From the NCBI RefSeq assembly GCF_963675305.1, contig NZ_OY776147.1:2294001-2358000 (forward strand): DNA of 64,000 bases. Direction: 5' to 3'. This DNA is from an uncultured Hyphomonas sp. GTDB taxonomy: Bacteria > Pseudomonadota > Alphaproteobacteria > Caulobacterales > Hyphomonadaceae. Under the pieces are notes generated by a model. The model did not search any database. It was not told the origin of the DNA and saw only the letters and a list, made by a program, of their open reading frames with translations. This document shows positions 16,725-25,915 of the stretch, piece after piece. A program made the translations under genes and the position numbers. The number at the start of each line of letters is the position of its first letter. Position 1 is the stretch's first letter.

Positions 16725-17501
16725 ATGTCACCAGAAGTAGGATGGGGATTGAAATCAATGAAAATCGGGAGCGCCAACAGCAGCACCAAAACTGGATGGA
16801 TCAATCAGGTAATACGACATCCAGTCACCATCTCGCTCTACTACGCAGCGGCGATGGTGGTCGCGCTGGTGTACAGCACTGTTCAATCAGATTTCAATTC
16901 TCGTATTTTCGTTTGGTCCGCTCTAGGTGTGGCGGCCCTGCTTTTTTCATCCATTTTGGTCAGCGCACTCTTCTTTCGGATTGGCCGCAAAGAAGAGTTT
17001 GAAGACCGAATTGCCGACATGAAGGAGTTTATCAACGCTCAGCACATGGGATGGATCGTGAATGACAAGTACATTCGTGCGCTTGAGGTCGGATCGAGTG
17101 AGACATGGGTATTCACGAGAAAGCTCCACAACGATCTGGACCAGACTGGTGAAATTTTCCAAGCCGTCCGTTCAAATCTCAATGCTGGTCTGAAATATGT
17201 CTACTTCGTACCGGATGTACCGTCTTCCTATGATGTGATTGACCGCTACCGGAAGCTGCACTCTTTCAAGAGTGGACAGGTCACATTCTACCTGGTTCCG
17301 CAGGAGTACTTTGCCTTCTATACAGAAGTTGTCATTTACAATGCTAACAACCCCGAACGCGTTGGCATCGAGTGGCTGCCTCAAAGTCAGCTCAATTACT
17401 ATATTGCGATGGATAGAGAGCACACTGACGAACTCGTGGGAATTGGCCGAATGTATGCGGCGAAATTTCCTGACTACGGAGAGCGTTTCAGTGCTGCATG
17501 A
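16725..17501 (+). CDS. Two-helix membrane protein with cytoplasmic domain, unknown
   Basis: A 258-residue protein of AT-rich composition. Two helices lie at about 35-51 (TISLYYAAAMVVALVYS) and 60-84 (RIFVWSALGVAALLFSSILVSALFF). The roughly 170-residue remainder is soluble and mixed alpha/beta; its segment WVFTRKLHNDLDQTGEIFQAV...GLKYVYFVPD has the look of small sensor-type domains, but I cannot name a family. The start is ATG 16725 or ATG 16758, the latter with GGGGA upstream. Its last 11 bases overlap the next gene. It may be part of an acquired membrane module. Confidence 0.7.
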   Translation: MSPEVGWGLKSMKIGSANSSTKTGWINQVIRHPVTISLYYAAAMVVALVYSTVQSDFNSRIFVWSALGVAALLFSSILVSALFFRIGRKEEFEDRIADMKEFINAQHMGWIVNDKYIRALEVGSSETWVFTRKLHNDLDQTGEIFQAVRSNLNAGLKYVYFVPDVPSSYDVIDRYRKLHSFKSGQVTFYLVPQEYFAFYTEVVIYNANNPERVGIEWLPQSQLNYYIAMDREHTDELVGIGRMYAAKFPDYGERFSAA

Positions 17502-17742
17502 CGCCATCGGTATTGTAGGCGTTTCTATCGTCTTGCTCGCTTACTTCTTACTGCAAACTGAAAAGGTTGGCGCACGCAGTGTAAATTACCTTCTCATGAA
17601 TTTGATTGGATCCCTCGGCGTACTTGTTTCGTTGAGCCGAAACTTCAATTTGGCTTCATTTGCCATCGAGACATCTTGGGTATTAATTAGCGTTTTTGGC
17701 CTAACAACATTGGCTTATAAACGGTGGCGCCGGAGCCGTTGA
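17491..17742 (+). CDS. CBU_0592-family small membrane protein
   Basis: An 83-residue protein beginning at GTG 17491 with GGAG nine bases upstream. It has three membrane helices in about 80 residues: DAIGIVGVSIVLLAYFLLQ, NYLLMNLIGSLGVLVSL and IETSWVLISVFGLTTLAY. The LLAYFLLQ-N-LMNLIGSLGV text and the size are those of the CBU_0592-like family, whose function is unknown. The start overlaps the end of the preceding membrane protein gene by 11 bases in a different frame, indicating translational coupling. A longer same-frame reading from 17239 is an artefact of the overlap. Confidence 0.8.
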   Translation: MLHDAIGIVGVSIVLLAYFLLQTEKVGARSVNYLLMNLIGSLGVLVSLSRNFNLASFAIETSWVLISVFGLTTLAYKRWRRSR

Positions 17743-17792
17743 CGAAATGGTTGTTCGGTGGGTCACCTGGTGTTCGTACAGCTAGTTCGAAA

Positions 17793-18812
17793 CTAAAGCC
17801 CCTCCGCCGAGAGCCTCCGCCCGAGCGTGAGGCGCTGCAGGAACCACAGTCCACTCCCCACAATCGTCAGCCCAAAGAAGGCCACCATCGCAAGCCCATC
17901 CGGCACGTTCATCGCGGCCAGCGCGCAGGCCCAGCTGAAGACCCACCAGATCACGGCGACCGGCAGATGTTTCCAGCCGCTGCGCAGGAACAGCTGATAG
18001 GCATGGTCGCGGTGGGCGGTCATGACGGACTGGCCGTTCCTCGCGCGCCACAGGACGGTCAGCACCACATCCACCAGGAAAGGCAGGAACAGGATGGCGG
18101 CGGTCCAGATGGTCGAGACGACTCCGACGATGATGCCTGCCCCGCCGAAGAAAGCGCCGATGCCGAAGGCGCCGGAATCCCCCGCATAAAGCTTGCCCGG
18201 CAGGTTCCAGGCGAGGAAGCCCAGAATGGCGAGCGCGCCGGTGATGCAGAGAAAGGCAAGGTCTGGCGCGGGGCCCACCCAGTCGTCTGACGGCTGCACC
18301 TGCCCCAATATGCCCGCCGCGCCGAGCAGCATGATGGCGGACGAGCCCATGGCGAGGCCGTTGGACCCGTCCATGAAATTCACGCCATTCATGGTGACCA
18401 TCAGCCAGAAGGCGACACCCGCCATGACCAGCGGCAATGGCAGGCTGGCAAGGCGCAGGCCGGGGTCGAGCACGGCAAAGGTGATTGCCAGCGTGCCGGT
18501 GAGGACGAGTTTCAGCCAGGCATTCATGCCCCATTTGTCGTCCACAAAGCCGATGGCGCCCGCCGCAAGGGCCAGCGCCAGCACGGTCTGCGTGCCATTG
18601 CGTGTCCAGTATTGGGAGATCAGCCCCGCCTCCCCGGCGAGCCAGGCCGAGAGGCCCAGCGTGATGAGGATCGCCACGCCGCCGGAACTCGGCACCGGCG
18701 CGGCCTGGGTCTTGCGCCCGCCATCGGGCGCGTCATCAATCCGTATCAGGAACATCATGCCGCAGAGGGCCGCCGACAACAGGACCGGCCCCATAAAGCG
18801 GATGAAGGTCAT
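17793..18812 (-). CDS. MraY/WecA-like glycosyl-phosphate transferase (GT4)
   Basis: A 339-residue polytopic membrane enzyme that would transfer a sugar-1-phosphate to undecaprenyl phosphate, probably for O-antigen, capsule or other surface glycan. The Asp-rich motif GAIGFVDDKWGM, the NGVNFMDGSNGLA segment and the downstream KLYAGDSGAFGIGAFF loop with catalytic Asp are all present. About ten hydrophobic helices follow. ATG 18812 has GGGAAG upstream and comes 12 bases after the ispE stop, so the two are cotranscribed. It could belong to either WecA-like or TagO-like use; the sugar is not readable. Confidence 0.9.
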   Translation of the reverse strand: MTFIRFMGPVLLSAALCGMMFLIRIDDAPDGGRKTQAAPVPSSGGVAILITLGLSAWLAGEAGLISQYWTRNGTQTVLALALAAGAIGFVDDKWGMNAWLKLVLTGTLAITFAVLDPGLRLASLPLPLVMAGVAFWLMVTMNGVNFMDGSNGLAMGSSAIMLLGAAGILGQVQPSDDWVGPAPDLAFLCITGALAILGFLAWNLPGKLYAGDSGAFGIGAFFGGAGIIVGVVSTIWTAAILFLPFLVDVVLTVLWRARNGQSVMTAHRDHAYQLFLRSGWKHLPVAVIWWVFSWACALAAMNVPDGLAMVAFFGLTIVGSGLWFLQRLTLGRRLSAEGL

Positions 18813-18823
18813 CGCTTCCCAAC

Positions 18824-19717
18824 TCAAACTGCGTCTCCCAGCGAGGTTGCCCGTATCCACCAGTCCGGCCGCGCGGCGCTGAGCTGCGCTTCGGCGCGCC
18901 GGGCGGCGGCTTCGGTTTCGAACAGGGCGAAACAGGTCGCCCCCGATCCGCTCATGCGGGTGAGCTGCGCATCTGGCAATGCCTGAAGTGTGTCCAGCAC
19001 GCCGGCAATCTCCGGCACGGCGGCGATGGCCGGGGCCTGAAGGTCGTTGCGCTGTTCGCGCAGCCAGTGGACGAGGTCCCACACCCGCTCGAAGGGCGGC
19101 ACGGCGCCGAACTCGCGGAAGCCCGCTCCGCCGCCTGCTTCGTCATAAGCACGAAAGATGGGCCCCGTCGGGCAGGCAAGGTTCGGATTGACCAGCAGCG
19201 CCGGCACACGCGGCAGGCCTGGCGCGCGGCGGACGCGTTCGCCCTCACCCTGCATCAGCGCGCCATGGCCTTGGAGGGCGACCGGGACATCGCCGCCGAG
19301 GTCCGGCGCGACCTTGCGGGCGGCGGCCGGGTCTGTGCCCCAGAGATCAGTCAGCAAGCGCAGCGCGGCGGCGGCGTCGGCGGAGCCGCCTCCGATGCCG
19401 GCGGCGATGGGGAGGTGTTTTTCCAGGGTGAAGGCGGCGCCCTGGCTGGTGCCCGTCTCAGCCTGCAGCGCCCTCGCCGCGCGAAGCACGAGATTGTCAT
19501 CCACTGGTCCGATATAGTCCGGATTGGTCATGCTTGGTCCGGTTATGGTCATGGACAAGTCGTCGCTGATCATTATTTCGAGGCGGTCTGCGGCCGCCTC
19601 TCCAGCGAACATGACGAGCGAGTCGAGCGGATGGCGGCCGTTCGCCTGCACCGGCCCGACATGCAGGAACAGGTTCACCTTGGCCGGGGCCAGCGCGCTG
19701 TAATTATCTGTTTTCAT
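18824..19717 (-). CDS. ispE: 4-diphosphocytidyl-2-C-methyl-D-erythritol kinase
   Basis: GHMP-family kinase acting in the non-mevalonate isoprenoid pathway, 297 residues, normal length. ALAPAKVNLFLHV is the start motif, and PIAAGIGGGSADAAAAL is the ATP-binding P-loop of the family. The C-terminal motif LTRMSGSGATCFALF is also present. It begins six bases after the stop of the TPR gene upstream and is followed by the GT4 gene, so a TPR-ispE-GT4 operon is likely. Confidence 0.95.
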   Translation of the reverse strand: MKTDNYSALAPAKVNLFLHVGPVQANGRHPLDSLVMFAGEAAADRLEIMISDDLSMTITGPSMTNPDYIGPVDDNLVLRAARALQAETGTSQGAAFTLEKHLPIAAGIGGGSADAAAALRLLTDLWGTDPAAARKVAPDLGGDVPVALQGHGALMQGEGERVRRAPGLPRVPALLVNPNLACPTGPIFRAYDEAGGGAGFREFGAVPPFERVWDLVHWLREQRNDLQAPAIAAVPEIAGVLDTLQALPDAQLTRMSGSGATCFALFETEAAARRAEAQLSAARPDWWIRATSLGDAV

Positions 19718-19722
19718 TGGAC

Positions 19723-21477
19723 TTAAGGCCGGTGCGGCAGGGGCTGGTCGGATTCCGCCTGCACGACGGCTGGCTCATCCGGCCCCTTCAGCAGCTTCAC
19801 TTCGATCTGCGCCCGCTGCTGCTCGGCCGGTTCCAGCTTCAACGACCGCTCCCACTGGTATTTCGCCTCCAGCTTCCGCCCGCTGCGCCAGTAGGCGTCG
19901 CCCAGATGATCGTTCAGCGTAGGGTCGCCGGGCTCCAATTCCACTGCCTTTTCAAGGAAGTATATCGCCAGCTCATAGCGGCCTAGCCGGTAATAGGCCC
20001 AGCCGAGACTGTCGGTGATAAAGCCGGAATCGGGATCATAGGTCAGCGCCGTCCGTATCAGATCCAGCCCCTCCTCCAGATGGATCCCCCGATCGACATA
20101 GGCATAGCCAAGATAGTTCATCACCAGCGGGCTGTTCGGCTGAAGCTGTAGCGCCAGCTTCAGATCTGCCTCCGCGCCTTCCCAGTCGTCCAGCGCCTCG
20201 CGGGTCGCGCCGCGCGAAAACATCAGGCGCCAGTCGGTCCGGCCCTTGAGGGCATCGACCCTGATGATCTCGGACAGCAGCCGGTCAGCGTCCTCATACT
20301 CCGCCATCGCCCGGTGGATTTCGGCCAGCTGTATCTGGAGCCCCCGGTCATGCGTCTGGTCCAGCACTTGGCGGGCCACCTGAAGCGCCTCCTGCTCCCG
20401 GCCAAGACGCAGCAGGGCCCAGGCAATCTGCCCCCGCGCCGGGGCGTAATAGGGCGATGTGTCAGGGATACGGGACAGAACAGAGATGGCCTCGACCTCC
20501 CGGCCAGCCTTCTCCAGCGACTGCGCCCACAGGGTCCGGGCCTCATGCAGCTCCGGATCGAGGGCCAGCGCGAGAACAAAATAGACCGACGCCACATCAT
20601 CGTCCGTCCGGGTGATCAGGGCCGCCGCCGGGATGTAAACGGCTAACGCCGCGCCCTGCCGGGGGCTGAGGCGAGGTACATCAATGTCCCTGCCCGCCTG
20701 GATCTCGCGGCGCAGGGTCTCGAGCGGCGCGTTCTCGCCCACCTCATCCTGGAATGTTTTCAACAATTGCAGCGCACGCGCCCTGTCACCATTCGCGGCC
20801 AGCAACCGCGCATGCGCATCAAGGCCGATGGCCAGACGCGCTCCGGAATTCCAGAGCGTCTCGAATGTCTCCAGCGCGTCCGCATCGCTATGCGCTGCCA
20901 ACTGGATCAGGCCCATCATGTAGAGGGTTGCGCTATCAAGGCGCGGGTCACCGGTCAGGGTCTGCTGCAGGTAAGCTTCAGCTGCTTCGGGCCCATCATG
21001 TTCCAGCATCCGCCAGGCCGAGATGCCGCGGGCGACAGTGCGATTGAAAGGGCCGAAGCCATCTTCCGTAAGATAGGCGGCGGAGACGGAATCCTTGCCT
21101 TCAGTCATCGCCTCGATGCCCAGGGTCAGGCGAACCAGCGTACCGAAATTGCCGGCGCCGTGGGCCTTCCCGGCCAGTTTCACGGCCTGCTCGTAGTTCC
21201 CTGACACGAGCGCCGAGAAGACGGCCCGCTCTGCGATACCCGTCGATTCCGGCGCCGTATCGATCGAGGCGGCATACCGGCTGGCAGCCTCCCGCGGATC
21301 ATTCGTCATCGCCGCATAGCGCGCGACCAGATAGTCCCCGAGCGCCTCGGCATCTTTCGGCGGCGCATAAGCGGAATCAAGGGAAAAGCCGTGAGATCCG
21401 AAGCCCGGATAGGACGCGCAAGCCGCGCAGCTCAGCGACAGCAGGAATGCGGAAACGGCCCCGGTTCGTCTCATCAT
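19723..21477 (-). CDS. Tetratricopeptide-repeat lipoprotein
   Basis: A 584-residue lipoprotein with an early lipobox (LSLSCAACAS, Cys about 18-21), anchored in the outer membrane by inference. The remainder is alpha-helical TPR, clearest in the C-terminal half (NYLGYAYVDRGIHLEEGLDLI, DSLGWAYYRLGRYELAIYFLEKAVELEPGDPTLNDHLGDAYWRSGRKLEAKYQWERSL). Such proteins scaffold envelope assemblies. It directly precedes ispE. ATG 21477 and ATG 21474 are adjacent; the first is used. Confidence 0.9.
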   Translation of the reverse strand: MMRRTGAVSAFLLSLSCAACASYPGFGSHGFSLDSAYAPPKDAEALGDYLVARYAAMTNDPREAASRYAASIDTAPESTGIAERAVFSALVSGNYEQAVKLAGKAHGAGNFGTLVRLTLGIEAMTEGKDSVSAAYLTEDGFGPFNRTVARGISAWRMLEHDGPEAAEAYLQQTLTGDPRLDSATLYMMGLIQLAAHSDADALETFETLWNSGARLAIGLDAHARLLAANGDRARALQLLKTFQDEVGENAPLETLRREIQAGRDIDVPRLSPRQGAALAVYIPAAALITRTDDDVASVYFVLALALDPELHEARTLWAQSLEKAGREVEAISVLSRIPDTSPYYAPARGQIAWALLRLGREQEALQVARQVLDQTHDRGLQIQLAEIHRAMAEYEDADRLLSEIIRVDALKGRTDWRLMFSRGATREALDDWEGAEADLKLALQLQPNSPLVMNYLGYAYVDRGIHLEEGLDLIRTALTYDPDSGFITDSLGWAYYRLGRYELAIYFLEKAVELEPGDPTLNDHLGDAYWRSGRKLEAKYQWERSLKLEPAEQQRAQIEVKLLKGPDEPAVVQAESDQPLPHRP

Positions 21478-21527
21478 GAAAGTGTCTCAGTTCATTCCCG
21501 GCCCGGCAAGCGAATTTCCCCGAAACA

Positions 21528-22712
21528 TCAGCCGGATCGGTCTGCCAGCAGCTTTTCCTGCTGGATGAAGAAGCGATCGATACCGCGCTTCACCGCAGCC
21601 ATTGATTTTTGCCGGCCAGACCGGGACTGCAGCCGCCTGGCATCGTCCCGATTGGTCAGGAAGCCCAGTTCAAGCAGGACCGCCGGCACGTCCGGTGCCA
21701 GCAGCACGTAGAAACCCGCATTCTTGTGGGTGTCACGCAGCACAGGCCCTGCCTGTTGCAGTTCCGGCAGGAGGAGTTCGGCGAACTCAGCCGAATGCGT
21801 CTTGGTCTCGCGCTTCACCAGGTCTTTCAGGATCCCGGTGATGGACTGGGCAGTGCCGTCCTCAAGCGGGATTTCCCAGTCATTTTTGCTGGCTTCCTTG
21901 TCGATCCGGGATTCGCCCCGGGCCGAAATCGTATAGACCGACGCGCCGGATACGCTGTCCCTGCCCGCCGCATCGGCGTGAAGCGAAATGAACAGGTTTG
22001 CCCCCCAGTTCCGGGCGAGCGTGACGCGGTCCTCCAGTTCAATGAATGTATCGGTTTCGCGTGTCAGGCGAACTTCATAGCGCGGGTCTGCCTCCAGCAA
22101 TTCCTTCAGCTGCAGGGCGGCGGCAAGCGTAATATCCTTTTCCTTCTTGCCCGTTACGGCAAGCGCCCCCGGATCTTTCCCGCCATGTCCGGCATCAACA
22201 ACAATCACGTACTTTTTCTGGCCGACGCCAGGCTTCAAGGCCGCGACTTCACGGCGTTGGCCGGCTTCGTTGCGAGCTGTCAGGGCCCGGGCCAGCTGGC
22301 GCATGTCACGGCGGGCAACGCTGGCAAAACGCGCGTCTGAAACCGTATCGAGGTCAATAATTACCCGGTGCTCTGTCGCCGTTCCTGTGGGCGGCAGGGT
22401 CAGGACCCGCGTCACCATAAGGGGCCGGTCCAGGCTGAATCGCAACTCAGAGCCCGTCACCATCCATTCCGGTACACCGCCCATGCCGGTTCCGGAGCGC
22501 TCGCCCGCCGGTCCGCGCAACGGCAGGACAACGGAGCGGCCAGCGGCCCCCTCCACCATATAGGCGCGCGGATCCTGCGCCGTGTCGGTCCAGATCGTGA
22601 TTCGGGTCGGCGCCCCATTCCCCACCACGCGCACATTGCGCACGTCCGCGAGGGCCTGTGTGGCCCCTAGGCAGACGGCGATTGCCAGGAAAATTACACG
22701 GAAAATCAACAT
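21528..22712 (-). CDS. amiC: N-acetylmuramoyl-L-alanine amidase with AMIN domain
   Basis: A periplasmic zinc amidase that cleaves the peptide stem from septal peptidoglycan during cell division. The signal peptide is MLIFRVIFLAIAVCLGATQALA, the AMIN domain is at about 22-120, and the Amidase_3 domain is at about 170-385. Zinc ligands are seen as His in IVVDAGHGGKDPGA, Glu in IELEDRVTLARN and His in FISLHADA; ELGFLTN supplies the catalytic Glu. Length 394. ATG 22712 is chosen because it precedes the signal peptide; longer in-frame starts lack a ribosome site. It is divergent from rne. Confidence 0.94.
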   Translation of the reverse strand: MLIFRVIFLAIAVCLGATQALADVRNVRVVGNGAPTRITIWTDTAQDPRAYMVEGAAGRSVVLPLRGPAGERSGTGMGGVPEWMVTGSELRFSLDRPLMVTRVLTLPPTGTATEHRVIIDLDTVSDARFASVARRDMRQLARALTARNEAGQRREVAALKPGVGQKKYVIVVDAGHGGKDPGALAVTGKKEKDITLAAALQLKELLEADPRYEVRLTRETDTFIELEDRVTLARNWGANLFISLHADAAGRDSVSGASVYTISARGESRIDKEASKNDWEIPLEDGTAQSITGILKDLVKRETKTHSAEFAELLLPELQQAGPVLRDTHKNAGFYVLLAPDVPAVLLELGFLTNRDDARRLQSRSGRQKSMAAVKRGIDRFFIQQEKLLADRSG

Positions 22713-23143
22713 ATGGTTGATTTGCTTACCACCACTGGACAACAAAAACGCTCAACGAACAGCTTCCATAGCAAACCGAACATTAACCCACGATTGACCA
22801 GAGCTAATCAGGAACAGCAGCCAATTCACGATTTGACTCTTTTCTTGGGCGGGAAAATTGGGCACTATCCGGGCCGTAGCCGGATTGCCGCGCTACAACG
22901 CAAGTTTCCTTATGACGCGCCAGCGATCCCGGCTCACCCAACACAGGTCAGCGGGCGCCGCGCTCCGGAAAGCAGAGCAAATGTACCAGGGTGCCGCCCT
23001 AAATGACGCTTTATCAATGCCGCCAAGACGGCATCACGGCGGACGTGCCTGCACCCATTCCCTCAATATTCAGACCGGCCAGCTAGACTGCCTGAGGCGT
23101 AAACCGCCCGTTACAGCAGCGCCGGATCAAAAGGTTCCTCTAC
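22713..23143. other. Divergent intergenic region between amiC and rne
   Basis: 431 bases without a supported gene. It must hold the amiC and rne promoters and a long rne leader. A near-match to a CtrA box (TTAA-N7-TTGA, about 22783-22797) is present but breaks one half-site. No hairpin of note was seen. rne has AAAAGG about ten bases before its ATG. Confidence 0.6.
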
Positions 23144-25840
23144 ATGAGCAAACTCATGCTGATCGACGCCGCCCACCCGGAAGAGACCCGTGTGGCGATC
23201 GTCAACAACGGGCAGGTCGACGACTTCGACTTCGAAACAACTGGTAACGAACAACTCCGCGGCAACATTTACCTCGCAAAGGTAACGCGGGTTGAGCCGT
23301 CGCTGCAGGCGGCCTTCGTGGAATATGGCGGCAACCGCCATGGCTTCCTCGCCTTCAGCGAGATCCACCCCGACTATTACCAGCTTCCTGCTGAAGACCG
23401 CGAAGCGCTGTTGCGCGAAGCAGCGGAAGAAGCCGCAGCCGCTATTGAAGACGACGATGAGGACGATGAAGCCTCAGCGGACGCCGAGAATGGCGACGAT
23501 TCTGACGATGGCGACGAAGACGATTCGGACTCCGAAGAAGAGGACGACGAAGCCTCTTCCGATGGCGAAGACGACGAGACCGGCGAAAAGAAGAAGAAGT
23601 CTGCCAAAGCTTCCGGCCGCCGCCCGGCCCGCAAGTCCAGCCGGACATCGATCTCCAAGCGCTACAAGATCCAGGAAGTCATCCGCCGCCGTCAGGTGAT
23701 GCTGGTTCAGGTGGTGAAGGAAGAGCGCGGCTCCAAAGGCGCCGCCCTGACGACCTACCTCTCGCTCGCCGGACGCTATTCCGTGCTGATGCCGAACACG
23801 CCTCGTGGCGGCGGCATTTCCCGCAAGATCGTCAACAGCTCTGACCGCAAGCGCCTGAAATCCATCGTTTCCGAACTGGAAGTGCCGGACGGCATGGGCC
23901 TGATCGTGCGGACGGCCGGCGCCAAGCGCACCAAGGCCGAGATCAAGCGCGACTACGAATATCTGTCCAAGCTCTGGGAAACGATCGTCGAAAAGACGCT
24001 CTCCTCCGAGGCGCCGATGCTGATCAATGCCGAAGGCGGCCTGGTCCATCGCGCGATGCGAGACATGTTCGACAAGGAGATCGAGGAAGTCCTCGTCCAG
24101 GGCGAGGATGCGTATCGGGAGGCGAAGGATCTCGCCAAGCTGATCATGCCGAGCCAGGCGAAGAAGGTTCAGCAATGGAAGGACGAAGAGCCGCTGTTCG
24201 TCTCTGAGGCCGTCGAGGAACAGCTCGATTCGATCTATTCCCCGGTCGTGCAACTGAAATCCGGCGGCTATCTCGTCATCAACCAGACCGAAGCGCTGGT
24301 TGCCATCGACGTGAACTCCGGCAAGGCGACACGCGAGCGGAATATCGAGCAGACGGCAACGCGGACCAATCTGGAAGCCGCCGAAGAAGCCTGCCGCCAG
24401 ATGCGCCTGCGCGATCTCGCCGGCCTCATCGTGATCGATTTCATCGACATGGATGAGAACAAGAACAATCGCGCCGTCGAGAAGAAGCTGAAGGAATGCC
24501 TGAAGGTCGACCGCGCGCGGGTCCAGCATGGACGGATCTCGCAATTCGGCCTGATGGAAATCTCCCGCCAGCGGCGCCGTCAGGGCGTGCTGCAAGCAAC
24601 ATCCGACCCCTGCCCGTCCTGTAACGGCACCGGCCGGCGCCGCTCCATCCCGTCGGCTGCCCTGCAACTGATCCGGGCGATCGAGGCGCGCGCAGCGACC
24701 GGCGGCCTCAAGTCCATCTCGGTGAAAGCCCCGACGGATGTGGCCCTCTATATTCTCAACAACAAGCGCGAAGCCCTGATCGAAATCGAGCGGATCGCCG
24801 GCTTTGCCGTGTCCATCCATTCTTCCGAAGAGATGCTGCCGGGCGATTTCACCATCGATGCAGAGCGTGACCAGAACGCGAAGCCGAAGAAGCGCAAACA
24901 GCCTCGCTCGCTCCAGAAGCCGTCCAAGCCGGCCCCGTCGGAAGACGAGGATGATGAAACCATCGAGGACGACGAGACGTCCGATTCTGAAACGGAATCC
25001 GATGGCGACGACGAAGACGAGAAAAAGTCCCGCCGCAAACGCCGTCGCAGAGGTGGCCGCCGCCGCAACAAGGGCGACCGCGAAACCGGTATGGAAGTGG
25101 TCGATGGCGACAATCCCATCGTCGCACTGGATAACGACACCCAGGACGACGATGACTCCGACGATGAGGACGGCGACGGCAACGAAGCCTCTTCCGAAGA
25201 CGACTCCGAAACGCCCCGCAAGCGCCGCCGCCGCGGACGCCGGGGCGGACGCCGCCGCCGCCGGAACAATTCCGACCGCACGGAAGGCGCTGAAGGGCAG
25301 GACGAAAACGTCCCCTCTGACGGCGGTGCTTATCTGGATGGCCTGGCCGCCAGTGCGCCAGACATGCTGGACGAGGCACCTCCAGCCCAACTGGAAGCGT
25401 CCGAGCCGGAAATCATGCCGGAATCGGTCGCCGAGGAAGCCGTCGCTGAAGCGACAGCACAGTCGGAGACTGGCACCGAAGAAGAAAAGCCAAAACCGAA
25501 ACGCACACGCCGGTCCCGCGCCCGCAAGAGCGATGCAAAGGACACCGCCGCTGAGGACACAGCTTCGGAATCGGCCAATGAGAAGCCGGCTGAAGAACCG
25601 AAGGCCGAAACTGCAGATCTGCCAGATCCGGAAGTGATGCCGGCGGACGTAGCGGCTGAAGCGGTCGACACTGTGGAAGCGGAAGTCGAAGCAGAAGCGG
25701 TTGTTGCGCACATGGATGAAAGCGCCGCGGCAGCGGAAGCCGAACCTGAACCAGCCCCGGAACCTGCCCCCGAACCAGCCGAGGCCGAGAAGCCTGCCGC
25801 CCCCCGCCGCACAGGCTGGTGGTCGCGCGCGCGGAAATAA
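23144..25840 (+). CDS. rne: Ribonuclease E with acidic insert in its S1 domain and a C-terminal GWW motif
   Basis: The endoribonuclease that initiates mRNA decay and processes rRNA and tRNA, 898 residues. The S1 domain (about 35-215) is interrupted at about residues 92-150 by a long stretch of Asp/Glu/Ser with a lysine patch, a feature of alphaproteobacterial RNase E. The catalytic DNase-like subdomain shows VAIDVNSG and VIDFIDMDENKN, the Asp residues that bind magnesium. CPSCNGTG is the Zn-link. The C-terminal half is disordered, with two blocks rich in Arg (RRKRRRRGGRR-like) for RNA binding and long acidic runs. The chain ends with RRTGWWSRARK; in Caulobacter the GWW motif binds PNPase, so degradosome assembly is expected. 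A strong terminator follows. Confidence 0.96.
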   Translation: MSKLMLIDAAHPEETRVAIVNNGQVDDFDFETTGNEQLRGNIYLAKVTRVEPSLQAAFVEYGGNRHGFLAFSEIHPDYYQLPAEDREALLREAAEEAAAAIEDDDEDDEASADAENGDDSDDGDEDDSDSEEEDDEASSDGEDDETGEKKKKSAKASGRRPARKSSRTSISKRYKIQEVIRRRQVMLVQVVKEERGSKGAALTTYLSLAGRYSVLMPNTPRGGGISRKIVNSSDRKRLKSIVSELEVPDGMGLIVRTAGAKRTKAEIKRDYEYLSKLWETIVEKTLSSEAPMLINAEGGLVHRAMRDMFDKEIEEVLVQGEDAYREAKDLAKLIMPSQAKKVQQWKDEEPLFVSEAVEEQLDSIYSPVVQLKSGGYLVINQTEALVAIDVNSGKATRERNIEQTATRTNLEAAEEACRQMRLRDLAGLIVIDFIDMDENKNNRAVEKKLKECLKVDRARVQHGRISQFGLMEISRQRRRQGVLQATSDPCPSCNGTGRRRSIPSAALQLIRAIEARAATGGLKSISVKAPTDVALYILNNKREALIEIERIAGFAVSIHSSEEMLPGDFTIDAERDQNAKPKKRKQPRSLQKPSKPAPSEDEDDETIEDDETSDSETESDGDDEDEKKSRRKRRRRGGRRRNKGDRETGMEVVDGDNPIVALDNDTQDDDDSDDEDGDGNEASSEDDSETPRKRRRRGRRGGRRRRRNNSDRTEGAEGQDENVPSDGGAYLDGLAASAPDMLDEAPPAQLEASEPEIMPESVAEEAVAEATAQSETGTEEEKPKPKRTRRSRARKSDAKDTAAEDTASESANEKPAEEPKAETADLPDPEVMPADVAAEAVDTVEAEVEAEAVVAHMDESAAAAEAEPEPAPEPAPEPAEAEKPAAPRRTGWWSRARK

Positions 25841-25866
25841 TCCGGCGCCCCACTCAGGAACAAAAT

Positions 25867-25896
25867 AAAAAGGCCGGAGCAATGCTCCGGCCTTTT
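25867..25896. terminator. Bidirectional intrinsic terminator of rne
   Basis: AAAAGGCCGGAGC (25867-25879) and GCTCCGGCCTTTT (25884-25896) pair perfectly around an AAT-centred loop, with T-rich sequence following on both strands. It would end both rne and the convergent lipoprotein gene. Confidence 0.9.
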
Positions 25897-25915
25897 CTTA
25901 TTTATTCTTGTCAGT

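Noticed and set aside
17757..17763. A third GGTGGGT copy of the REP-like repeat near the end of the AT-rich island
   Set aside because: Only a seven-base half is present and no ACCCACC partner follows, so it could be chance.
22783..22797. A CtrA box upstream of amiC/rne
   Set aside because: The second half reads TTGA instead of TTAA, so it is only a near match and would be expected by chance.
23474..25882. An 802-residue minus-strand frame opposite rne
   Set aside because: Repetitive acidic/basic codon runs of rne keep the opposite frame open; it has no plausible protein features.
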